A stretch of 14,442 bases of DNA from assembly GCA_030833825.1 (NCBI GenBank), contig JAURGL010000034.1, forward strand, positions 1 through 14,442. Reading direction: 5' to 3'. How positions within the stretch are numbered: position 1 is the first letter of the stretch; each line of letters starts with the position of its first letter. A program made the position numbers and the translations under genes. The DNA comes from Vulcanococcus sp. SFB_649D_100_25 (GTDB lineage: Bacteria; Cyanobacteriota; Cyanobacteriia; PCC-6307; Cyanobiaceae). This document shows, piece by piece, positions 7,726-14,442 of this stretch. The notes below the pieces were generated by a model. That model worked only from the letters and a program-made list of their open reading frames with translations, was not told where the DNA came from and did not search any database.

Positions 7726-10670
7726 CAGTCAGCCTCCTGTTGGCGATAAAGGGCGTAATAACGACCTTTGCGGGAAATGAGCTCATCATGCGTTCCAGTT
7801 TCAACAACAGCACCTTGATGCATCATCACAATCAGATCCGCCTGGCGGATGGTGGACAAGCGATGGGTGATAAAAAAGACTGTGCAATGGCTGACGCTTT
7901 CAATCAGGTTGTTGCAGACCCGACGCTCCGTGTCGTAATCGAGGGCACTGGTGGCCTCATCCAATACCAACATCTTGGGCCGACCTAGCAACGTACGGGC
8001 CAGCGCGATCCGCTGACGCTGGCCGCCAGAAAGGCCAGCCCCCCTCTCACCCACGTTCGTGCTGTAGCCGGAGGGAAGCTCCATGATGAATTCATGGGCA
8101 CAGGCCAGGGAAGCAGCCTGAACGATCGAATCGCTCGTGGCATCTGGATCCGTGAGCGCAATGTTCTCGGCCACTGAGCCAGAGAACAACAATGGCTCCT
8201 GAGGAATGATACCGATCTGGCGCCGGAGCGAATATAACTCGACCTTGTCTATATCATAGCCGTCTATCAGAATGCGACCTTGCCCTGGTGCATAGAGTCG
8301 CGACATTAGCTTGGTTAGAGTGCTCTTACCACTACCGCTTTGGCCAACAATTCCAACAAAGGTCCCCGCAGGTATATCAAGGTTGATGTTATTAAGAACC
8401 GGTGTTGATCTGCCTGGAAACGTGAACGACACATTTTCAAACATCACTCGACCATCCAAGGGCGGCAAAGGAATCTTCTGTTTGTCCTCCTCATTGGATT
8501 CCTCCGGGGTATCAACCACATCAGCCAGGCGCTCAAATGACACTTTGAGCTCCTGGATGCTCTGCCAGATGCCGGACAAACGAAGCATCGGCTGTGTCAC
8601 ATAACCAGAGATAATTCGAAATGCGATCAATTGACCGAGGCTCAGCTGACCATTAAGGACAAGACCAGCACCAACCCAGAGAACCAGAAGTTGGGAAAGC
8701 TTCTGCAAAACCTGACTCGCTTCGGTCAGAGCCGTACCCGTGATCGTTTTTTCAAAAGTCCGTGCGATATACTGACTGTAAAAGTCCTGCCATTTCCACC
8801 TACTGATCATCTCAACGTTCTGGGCTTTCACCGTCTGAATTCCGCTGAGGACCTCCACCAGGTGACTCTGAGTACGCGCGTTCTGATTAGCCGCATCACG
8901 ATATTGGCGCCTGAATAATGGCGCGCCCAGAAGTGTCAGTCCAATTTGAATTGGCAATACACAGAGAGCAATAATCGTAAGCAGCCAACTATAAACCAAC
9001 ATCACAACGATATAGATTACCGAAAAGGCGGAATCCAGCACAGTCGTCAGAGCCTGACCTGTCAGGAAATTCCGAATTTTCTCCATCTCAGCGATGCGGG
9101 TGCCAAGTTCACCAACCGGCCGACGATCGAAATAACTGAGCGGCAGACGCAATAAGTGATCGATCACCTCTGCACCAAGACGAAGATCAATGCGATTTGT
9201 TGTTTCAGAAAACAAGAATGTACGCAGAGAACCAATCACACCCTCCATCAAAGTGACAACGACCAAAGCAATGCCAAGGACCTGGAGAGTATCGAGACTT
9301 CTCTGGCTGATCACCTTGTCGATGATCACCTGAATCAACAACGGATTAGCAAGACCAAACAGCTGCACTACAAAAGACGCCAGCAACACCTGGAGCAGCA
9401 AGCCGCGATATCGGCGCAAGGCCGGCCAGAACCAGGAAAAACCAAAACGCTTTTCAGGAGTGCTGCTGCTCCGCTCCAGCAGCAACATCTCTATCCCCTC
9501 AGGGAAATGAGCCTCAAGATCGTCTGGCAGAAGCTCCACCCAGCCGTCCCGGGGCGAGGCGAGCACAAGTCCCTGGGAATTGCTGAGTTGAATCAGGGCA
9601 AAACCATCGCGCCAGTTCACAAGTGCTGGGGTCTGCAGGCGTGTGCCCTCGGAGGCCGGCACACGTACAGCACTGACATACAAGCCCAGCATGGAGCCAA
9701 GGCTGCCGCACAACTGCAGATTCGGTTGCCGCCCACGATTGAGGCCTTCCCGCAAAATCCGTTCGATTGCGTCTCGGCGGAATGGAAGCCGCAGCTCGAC
9801 TGAAAGCATCTGGAAACACGCCAGGACTTCCTCCAGAGCTCCGGTTGCCCGTACCAAGGTGAAGCGGGTTCGATCCCGACCACCCAAATCCAAACCCGAC
9901 TGCAACGGCACCGCTGTCATCGCAGCTTCCGCAGGCTGCCCCCCCCCGACGACTGTCAACTGAGAGGGGGCATCCAACCCATCCCCCAGCAGGGCCTCAA
10001 GAGGCTCCCGCTGCCAGGCCAGAAACCTCGCGGGCAGTGGTGGATGCGCTTGAGGGAGACCCGCAGCCGGGTCGAGGCGAGCCCCAAGCTCATGTTCCAC
10101 CAAGTTGTTGCTTGCGGCAATCAGCTGTTCATTGGCCCGTACAGCGCCAAGGGAAGGAGCGGTTGGTTCCACACAGCGGGTGTAAGGGAGCAGATCCCGA
10201 CACAGGTCTCGCAAACCGATACGGGCTGTGGGATGCGCCTGCAAGAGCGGCCTCAGCAGATCCGCCAACTCAGCTGGCCACAGCTGCGCAGCACACCAGC
10301 GACGAAAACTGGCTTCCTCTTGGAGCAAGAGCAACAGATCAGAATCGGTCAACGCAGCAGCACGCAGCTCAGTGGCAGCGGCCACTTCCTCACACCCCTT
10401 CACCCGCAGGAAAGCTGCAAGACCCACCCAGTCACCTGGACCAAGCTTGCAAAGGGTCACAGTGCGTCCTTGCTCCTGCACCAACACCCGAGCTTCGCCC
10501 TCAAGGATGAGCAAGACCTCTTGGGGCACCAGATCGTGGTGACAGAGCGCCTGGCCAATGCTGAAACTGCGCGCCTGCAGCTGGGTGGCCAGCTTTTCCA
10601 GCCGAGCCGGGGAGAGCTCCTCCAATGCCGGGTGCTCAGCCAACAACTTGTCCGAAACCACCGCTGTCAT
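7725..10670 (-). CDS. HlyB-type ABC exporter with N-terminal cNMP-binding-like and C39-like domains
   Basis: A 981-residue fused membrane/ATPase subunit of a type I secretion system. Domains in order: a cyclic-nucleotide-binding-like fold (about 15-120), a linker (about 125-265), a C39-peptidase-like domain (about 268-400), a six-helix transmembrane domain (about 418-705), and an ABC ATPase (about 740-975). The ATPase looks fully competent: Walker A GQSGSGKST (776-784), Q-loop Q824, signature LSGGQ (880-884), Walker B with D904/E905, and H936. The C39-like part lacks the catalytic triad: Cys, His and Asp positions align to E281, G356 and S372, so it probably docks substrate rather than cutting a leader. 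The cNMP-like part lacks the phosphate-binding Glu and Arg (L84, and E94/E95). It overlaps the upstream gene by ATGA and the downstream one by TGATG. As I recall, Synechocystis Sll1180/Sll1181, which export the S-layer protein, are related. The substrate here is unknown. Confidence 0.93.
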   Translation of the reverse strand: MTAVVSDKLLAEHPALEELSPARLEKLATQLQARSFSIGQALCHHDLVPQEVLLILEGEARVLVQEQGRTVTLCKLGPGDWVGLAAFLRVKGCEEVAAATELRAAALTDSDLLLLLQEEASFRRWCAAQLWPAELADLLRPLLQAHPTARIGLRDLCRDLLPYTRCVEPTAPSLGAVRANEQLIAASNNLVEHELGARLDPAAGLPQAHPPLPARFLAWQREPLEALLGDGLDAPSQLTVVGGGQPAEAAMTAVPLQSGLDLGGRDRTRFTLVRATGALEEVLACFQMLSVELRLPFRRDAIERILREGLNRGRQPNLQLCGSLGSMLGLYVSAVRVPASEGTRLQTPALVNWRDGFALIQLSNSQGLVLASPRDGWVELLPDDLEAHFPEGIEMLLLERSSSTPEKRFGFSWFWPALRRYRGLLLQVLLASFVVQLFGLANPLLIQVIIDKVISQRSLDTLQVLGIALVVVTLMEGVIGSLRTFLFSETTNRIDLRLGAEVIDHLLRLPLSYFDRRPVGELGTRIAEMEKIRNFLTGQALTTVLDSAFSVIYIVVMLVYSWLLTIIALCVLPIQIGLTLLGAPLFRRQYRDAANQNARTQSHLVEVLSGIQTVKAQNVEMISRWKWQDFYSQYIARTFEKTITGTALTEASQVLQKLSQLLVLWVGAGLVLNGQLSLGQLIAFRIISGYVTQPMLRLSGIWQSIQELKVSFERLADVVDTPEESNEEDKQKIPLPPLDGRVMFENVSFTFPGRSTPVLNNINLDIPAGTFVGIVGQSGSGKSTLTKLMSRLYAPGQGRILIDGYDIDKVELYSLRRQIGIIPQEPLLFSGSVAENIALTDPDATSDSIVQAASLACAHEFIMELPSGYSTNVGERGAGLSGGQRQRIALARTLLGRPKMLVLDEATSALDYDTERRVCNNLIESVSHCTVFFITHRLSTIRQADLIVMMHQGAVVETGTHDELISRKGRYYALYRQQEAD
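7733..7738 (-). promoter_or_regulatory. Shine-Dalgarno site for the HlyD-type gene
   Basis: CCTCCT on the plus strand reads AGGAGG on the coding strand, seven bases before the ATG at 7725. It lies within the last codons of the ABC exporter gene and fixes the start of the adaptor despite the one-base TGATG overlap. Confidence 0.75.
9939..9947 (-). repeat. Nine-base homopolymer (G9 on coding strand) in the exporter linker
   Basis: Nine C on the plus strand encode three consecutive glycines (242-244) in the linker between the cNMP-like and C39-like domains. The frame is intact at this length, because recognisable domains lie on both sides. A tract this long can slip, in vivo or during sequencing; the frame at nine is the coding one. 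Confidence 0.6.
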
Positions 10671-11404
10671 GAGTTGGGAAAGCGCACAGGGACGAACTGG
10701 TTGAGGCGTTGCTGAACCGCTTCTTCAACGGCTTCCTCAAACAACTCTCGGGCCATCTGCTCTGCCGTCTCCTCGGTGAGGGTTGCAGGCGCGTAGCTCT
10801 CCAAACGAACAACCAACCACCACTTCTCAATTCGAAACGGCTCCATGAGGGCGCCGGGGGTGCCGGTACGCAAGCGCTCAGCAAGGATTGGATGGGCCTG
10901 GGTTAGTGGGACCGGCCCAACAACCCCACGGGTGGTTCGCTCGGGGCCTTCGGCATAACGGGATGCCAATTCTGCGAAATCAGATTCGTTTTCGTTGATC
11001 TGCAAATAGAGCTCCCGGGCCAGACCTGCATCCTCAAGACGAAGAAGGCTGTAGACAACCCGGTCAAGCTGATTCTTGCGCTGAAGGAAGCGGGCTTCGG
11101 CTTTCGGCCTGTAATGCTCCCCGACATAGCGCTGCAGTCGCCAGGGCTGGACGAGTTGTTGCTCCAACTCATCACGATGCAACAAGTTCAGACGGAGAAA
11201 AGCCTGGAGATCCTCGTCTGAAGAGAGGTTCTGCCCCTGCATGAAAGCCTTCAGCGCCTCCTGACAGTCGTCAGCCGTGACCGGAACAAGAGAGGCGAAA
11301 TCAGCAACCACCATCTGCCGAAGCAGGGGCTTGAGCATCCGATGGCGGGCCAGCAGATCAACCTGCTCAGGACTGATGATCTGAGAGGGATCTGAGGCAA
11401 CCAA
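10667..11404 (-). CDS. Parvulin-like (PpiC/SurA-type) accessory protein of the secretion operon
   Basis: A 245-residue protein with a helical SurA-like N-terminal region (about 10-110) and a PpiC/parvulin-like domain (about 113-205, with FAELASRYAEGP at 143-154). It has no signal peptide or membrane segment, so it should be cytoplasmic, unlike SurA. Similar proteins are encoded beside HlyB/HlyD genes in other cyanobacteria (my recollection). Both histidines expected in active parvulins look replaced (S119 and L197 in my alignment), so a holdase or export-escort role is more likely than isomerase activity. The only in-frame starts near the 5' end are TTG at 11404 (used here, no Shine-Dalgarno) and ATG at 11338; the frame opens after TAG at 11434-11432. 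An ATG at 11415 is in another frame, so a small sequence error at the 5' end is possible. The stop overlaps the exporter start (ATGA). Confidence 0.8.
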   Translation of the reverse strand: MVASDPSQIISPEQVDLLARHRMLKPLLRQMVVADFASLVPVTADDCQEALKAFMQGQNLSSDEDLQAFLRLNLLHRDELEQQLVQPWRLQRYVGEHYRPKAEARFLQRKNQLDRVVYSLLRLEDAGLARELYLQINENESDFAELASRYAEGPERTTRGVVGPVPLTQAHPILAERLRTGTPGALMEPFRIEKWWLVVRLESYAPATLTEETAEQMARELFEEAVEEAVQQRLNQFVPVRFPNS

Positions 11405-11461
11405 GGCAAAGGCATAGCCGATCTGAGCACCCTAAAGACAAAAAACTTGAAGGGTCTGCTG
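11405..11461. promoter_or_regulatory. Divergent promoter region between the secretion operon and queE
   Basis: This 57-base gap must carry start signals in both directions, since both flanking genes point outward. It has a short AT-rich core (about 11433-11448). TAAAGA at 11433-11438 is a possible -10 for queE, but no convincing -35 pairs with it. For the minus-strand operon, TTGTCT (11442-11437) is a possible -35 with no good -10. GAAGGG at 11449-11454 is a reasonable Shine-Dalgarno site for the queE ATG at 11462. Promoter placement is weak; the divergent arrangement itself is clear. Confidence 0.35.
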
Positions 11462-12125
11462 ATGCATGATCTGGAGATCAATCAGCAGCATTTGACCTCA
11501 CCAGCCCTACCGGTGGTTGAAACCTTCCACTCGCTCCAGGGCGAGGGGATCCACGGAGGCCGCAGCGCCTTCTTCATTCGTCTTGGGGGGCTGCAGCGTG
11601 GGCTGCAGCTGGTGCGACACCAAACACTCCTGGCCCCGGGAGGTCCATCCCCAGCGCCCTGTGGAGGATCTGGCCGCCGAGACCGCTGCTGCTGCCTCAG
11701 CGGGAGCGGCGTTCGTGGTGATCACCGGTGGGGAACCCCTCGAGCACAACCTCAAGCCCCTGTGCGAAGCGTTGCGTCCGATCGGTGTGCCCCTCCACCT
11801 GGAAACCAGCGGGGTCGGCCAGCTCACGGGCGCGTTTGCCTGGATCACCCTCTCGCCAAAACCGCACCGGCCGCCGGAGCAGGAGGTGCTCACAGCGTGC
11901 GATGAACTGAAGGTGGTGGTGCATGAAGCGAGCGATCTCGCTTTTGCCGAAGCGATGGCCGCTGGGAGCAACCAGGGGCGAAACGCCGAGCAGGCGGCAC
12001 CAGAGCTGCTGCTCCAACCCGGCTGGCAGAGCGCGGCGGGCCAGCAACTGGCCATTGACTACGTGCGCAGCCATCCCGAATGGCGCCTCAGCCTGCAAAC
12101 CCACAAGTGGCTCGGGGTGCGCTGA
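11462..12125 (+). CDS. queE: 7-carboxy-7-deazaguanine synthase, interrupted by a one-base insertion
   Basis: QueE is a radical SAM enzyme that rearranges 6-carboxy-tetrahydropterin to 7-carboxy-7-deazaguanine on the way to preQ0 and queuosine. After removing one base, the protein has 220 residues, normal for the family. It has VETFHSLQGEG (19-29), the cluster motif C44-x3-C48-x2-C51 (CSVGCSWC), and the SAM-binding GGEP. As printed, the run of six G at 11585-11590 is one base too long: the first frame reads through IRLGG and then loses the cysteine motif, while from 11589 the next frame gives GCSVGCSWCDT and the rest to the stop. I chose ATG 11462 over TTG 11447 because GAAGGG lies seven bases before it. 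The break is in a homopolymer, so sequencing error is likely; a real frameshift would remove the iron-sulfur site. Confidence 0.92.
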
Positions 12126-12139
12126 GGCCGCTGGGCATC

Positions 12140-12832
12140 ATGGAGCTGGCGCCCGAACCATCAGCCTTGCCCACAGCCGTCGCCCTGCTCTCCGGTGGAC
12201 TGGATTCCGCCACCGCCGCTGCCATGGCCCAGGAAGCGGGTTACCGGGTCATCGGCCTCTCCTTCGACTACGGGCAACGGCACCGCCGCGAACTGCAGGC
12301 AGCCGCTGCCGTAGCCGAGGCCCTGCAACTGGCGGAGCACCAGACGATCGCCGTGAACCTGGCGGCCTGGGGCGGATCGGCCCTCACCGATCAGCGGATT
12401 GCCGTCCCCAGCGAAGGGGTCCAGGACGGGGTGATCCCCTCGACCTATGTCCCTGGCCGCAACACCGTCTTCATCTCGATCGGCCTCAGCCTGGCCGAGG
12501 CCCGCGGCGCCGAGCGCCTGGTGCTGGGGGTCAACGCCGTGGACTACTCCGGCTATCCCGACTGCCGGCCGGATTATCTGGAGGCCTTTCAGCAGCTGGC
12601 GGATCTGGCCAGCAAGGCAGGCCGGGAGGGTCATGGCACCCAGCTCTGGGCTCCCCTGGTGAGCTGGAGCAAAACCCGGATCGTCCAGGAAGCCCTGAGG
12701 CTGGGCGTCCCGATCGCCGACACCTGGAGTTGCTACAGCGGGGGAGAGACGCCCTGCGGGGTCTGCGACAGCTGCCGTATTCGTGATGCCGCCCTCAGGG
12801 ACGCCGGCCGGGCCGATCTGGCCACGGCCTGA
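12140..12832 (+). CDS. queC: 7-cyano-7-deazaguanine synthase
   Basis: QueC converts the QueE product to preQ0 (7-cyano-7-deazaguanine) using ATP and ammonia. The 230-residue protein carries the PP-loop ATP-binding motif SGGLDS (18-23), SFDYGQRH (41-48), YVPGRN (103-108) and the C-terminal zinc site formed by C198, C206, C209 and C212. I used the ATG at 12140, which follows the queE stop by 14 bases and places the PP-loop at the usual distance; an earlier in-frame ATG at 12080 would overlap queE by 46 bases and add 20 residues without family similarity. The stop overlaps the pabB start (TGATG). QueD and QueF are not in the window. Confidence 0.95.
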   Translation: MELAPEPSALPTAVALLSGGLDSATAAAMAQEAGYRVIGLSFDYGQRHRRELQAAAAVAEALQLAEHQTIAVNLAAWGGSALTDQRIAVPSEGVQDGVIPSTYVPGRNTVFISIGLSLAEARGAERLVLGVNAVDYSGYPDCRPDYLEAFQQLADLASKAGREGHGTQLWAPLVSWSKTRIVQEALRLGVPIADTWSCYSGGETPCGVCDSCRIRDAALRDAGRADLATA

Positions 12833-14127
12833 TGCAACCCACCCGTCTGCCATTGCCTTGGCGAGAGCCAACCCTCCTGGCCCAGCAACTCCAGAGCAGG
12901 TGGGGCAGCGATGGGCTGATCTGGCTCGATGGTGATGGCAGCGCCCTGGGACGCTGGGTCACCCTGGCGGCCGATCCGCTCGAGCAGATCTGCTGCCGCG
13001 GTGATCGCAATCCCTTTGATCAGCTCCGTCAGTTAGGGGCTGGCCATTGGTGTGGCTGGCTGAGCTACGAAGCCGCCGCCTGGGTGGAGCCGAGCAACCC
13101 TTGGCACAGCACTGCGCTGGCCCAGCTCTGGATCGCCCGCCATGACCCCCTGTTTCGCTTCGATCTGGTGGAGCGGCAGCTCTGGCTCGAGGGCCACGAC
13201 CCGGCTCGACTGGCAGCGGTCGCCGACTGGTTCAGCGAGACGGCGGAGCAGACAACAGCTTCAGCCCCCCAGCCCCCAGGGATCCATCCTTCGCAGTGGC
13301 ACTGGCACACCAGCCGCGAGCAATACGCCGCTGGTGTCCAACGGATCCGGGAGTTGATTGCCTCGGGTGACATCTTTCAAGCCAACCTCACCGCCTGCTG
13401 CAGCACGGAACTGGAGCAGCCCGCCGACCCGCTCCACCTGTTTCAACGGCTGCGGCAGCGCTGCCCGGCGCCCTTTGCCGGCCTGGTGGTCGCCGGTGAC
13501 GAAGCCGCCGGGGAAGCGGTGATTTCCACCTCCCCCGAACGGTTCCTGCAGGTCAGCGCCAGCGGGCTTGTGGAAACGCGACCGATTAAGGGAACCCGGC
13601 CCCGCGCGGACCATCCCGATCTGGATGCCGACCATGCCGCTGAGCTGGTCTGCAGCGTGAAGGATCGGGCTGAAAACGTGATGATCGTCGATCTGCTCCG
13701 CAACGATCTCGGCCGGGTCTGCGAGAGCGGCTCGATCTCGGTGCCGCAACTGGTGGGGCTTGAGAGCTATGCCCGCGTGCACCACCTCACCTCGGTGGTG
13801 ACCGGCAAGCTGAAGAAGGATCTGTCCTGGGTGGATCGGCTCGAAGCCTGCTGGCCAGGGGGCTCGATCACCGGTGCCCCAAAGCTGAGGGCTTGCCAAC
13901 GGCTGAGCGAACTGGAGCCGGTGGAGCGGGGCCCCTACTGCGGTTCCCTGTTGCGCCTGGACTGGGATGGGAGCTTTGACAGCAGCATCCTGATCCGCAC
14001 CGTGGTGCAACAGGGCTCGCGGCTTCGGGCCCATGCCGGCTGCGGCATCGTGGCCGACTCCGACCCCGAAGCGGAGGCCAGCGAACTGGGATGGAAGCTG
14101 AATCCCCTGCTGGAGGCCCTGGAATGA
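12832..14127 (+). CDS. pabB: Aminodeoxychorismate synthase component I
   Basis: PabB aminates chorismate to 4-amino-4-deoxychorismate with ammonia from a PabA/TrpG glutaminase, the first committed step to p-aminobenzoate and folate. The 431-residue protein has a divergent N-terminal half and a conserved chorismate-binding C-terminal half: SGDIFQANL (178-186), SPERF (234-238), PIKGTRPR (251-258), DRAENVMIVDLLRNDLGRV (278-296), GGSITGAPK (343-351) and GCGIVADSDPEAE (403-415). The lysine in PIKGT (K253) is the residue that marks ADC synthase; anthranilate synthase has PIAGT. This separates it from TrpE. The start overlaps the queC stop (TGATG) and the stop overlaps pabC (ATGA), so the genes are likely co-translated. 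Confidence 0.95.
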   Translation: MQPTRLPLPWREPTLLAQQLQSRWGSDGLIWLDGDGSALGRWVTLAADPLEQICCRGDRNPFDQLRQLGAGHWCGWLSYEAAAWVEPSNPWHSTALAQLWIARHDPLFRFDLVERQLWLEGHDPARLAAVADWFSETAEQTTASAPQPPGIHPSQWHWHTSREQYAAGVQRIRELIASGDIFQANLTACCSTELEQPADPLHLFQRLRQRCPAPFAGLVVAGDEAAGEAVISTSPERFLQVSASGLVETRPIKGTRPRADHPDLDADHAAELVCSVKDRAENVMIVDLLRNDLGRVCESGSISVPQLVGLESYARVHHLTSVVTGKLKKDLSWVDRLEACWPGGSITGAPKLRACQRLSELEPVERGPYCGSLLRLDWDGSFDSSILIRTVVQQGSRLRAHAGCGIVADSDPEAEASELGWKLNPLLEALE

Positions 14128-14442
14128 GCGCCGCGAACCTGGCCTGGATCGATGGGCAGTGGGGGGACCCGGAACAGCTGCAGGTCCCTGTCCAGGACCG
14201 AGGCCTCCTGCTGGCCGATGGCCTGTTCGAGACCGTCCTGATCCTGGAGGGAGTACCGCAGCTGCTGCCGGAGCATCTCCGGCGCTGGCACGGCAGTGCC
14301 GATCTGCTGGGGATGGCGCCCCCCCCAGACCAAAGCAGCCTGATCCCCCTCATTGATGCCGGCCTACGGCACGCGCAATGGCCCAGCGGGACCGGCAGCC
14401 TGCGGCTCAACTGGAGCTGCGGGAGCAGCACAAGTCGCGGCA
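14124..14442 (+). CDS. pabC: Aminodeoxychorismate lyase, 5' part (runs off the window)
   Basis: The first 106 codons of a class IV PLP-dependent enzyme; the gene continues beyond the end. PabC removes pyruvate from aminodeoxychorismate to give p-aminobenzoate, and its place directly after pabB with an ATGA overlap supports that over a branched-chain or D-amino-acid aminotransferase. Visible family features are AWIDGQW near the N terminus, DRGLLLADGLFETV (25-38), LPEHLRRW and the strand GSLRLNWSCG near the end. The PLP lysine should lie downstream and cannot be checked here. A run of eight C at 14319-14326 falls inside the coding region; the frame is consistent on both sides. Confidence 0.88.
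   Translation, partial: MSAANLAWIDGQWGDPEQLQVPVQDRGLLLADGLFETVLILEGVPQLLPEHLRRWHGSADLLGMAPPPDQSSLIPLIDAGLRHAQWPSGTGSLRLNWSCGSSTSRG

Noticed and set aside
7725..10670. Bacteriocin-processing exporter that cleaves double-glycine leaders
   Set aside because: The C39-like domain lacks all three triad residues in my alignment, so leader cleavage is unlikely.
11405..11461. Small secreted-peptide gene beside the exporter
   Set aside because: The gaps flanking the secretion operon (22 and 57 bases) are too short for even a small precursor gene, so no linked cargo can be claimed.
11585..11590. Programmed frameshift on the G6 run in queE
   Set aside because: It would need a +1 event with no known signal, and homopolymer length error explains it directly.

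Overview
The window looks like a chromosomal segment of a high-GC picocyanobacterium of the Synechococcus/Cyanobium type. The grounds are the product set and order (gcvT, aspS, a group-2 sigma-70 factor, a Dps ferritin, pyrG, then queE-queC-pabB-pabC), very short intergenic gaps, start/stop overlaps, and high GC in the housekeeping genes (42/60 bases in a sample from aspS). I saw no copy of the HIP1 octamer GCGATCGC, which fits the marine/picocyanobacterial side. The taxonomic call is inference, because there is no rRNA gene here.

Layout. Bases 1-96 are the upstream edge. Plus strand, 97-6521: gcvT (glycine cleavage T protein), aspS (aspartyl-tRNA synthetase), a group-2 sigma factor overlapping a Dps-type miniferritin by ATGA, and pyrG (CTP synthase). 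Minus strand, 6544-11404: a tightly coupled three-gene type I secretion operon, transcribed in the order PPIase-like protein, HlyB-type ABC exporter, HlyD-type membrane fusion protein. Plus strand, 11462-14442: queE, queC, pabB and the first 106 codons of pabC, which runs off the window. The only gene-poor stretches are short: 1219-1261, 3092-3156, 4812-4872, 6522-6543 and 11405-11461. No tRNA, rRNA, CRISPR, insertion sequence or attachment site was seen.

How the genes work together. QueE and QueC make preQ0 for 7-deazaguanine synthesis. PabB and PabC make p-aminobenzoate for folate. The secretion operon encodes the two inner-membrane parts of a type I system plus a cytoplasmic accessory protein. 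No TolC-like outer-membrane channel and no obvious secreted substrate lies in the window, so the cargo must be encoded elsewhere.

Most notable points. (1) pyrG and queE each carry a single-base indel that breaks an otherwise perfect protein; sequencing or assembly error is the likeliest cause, because pyrG is normally essential. (2) The exporter's N-terminal half stacks two domains that both lack their signature ligand or catalytic residues (a cNMP-binding-like fold and a C39-like fold with all three triad positions replaced), and its partner PPIase-like protein also lacks the parvulin histidines. (3) Base composition within the operon appears to step near the start of the exporter's membrane domain, suggesting mosaic origin. 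(4) A nine-G tract sits in the exporter linker.
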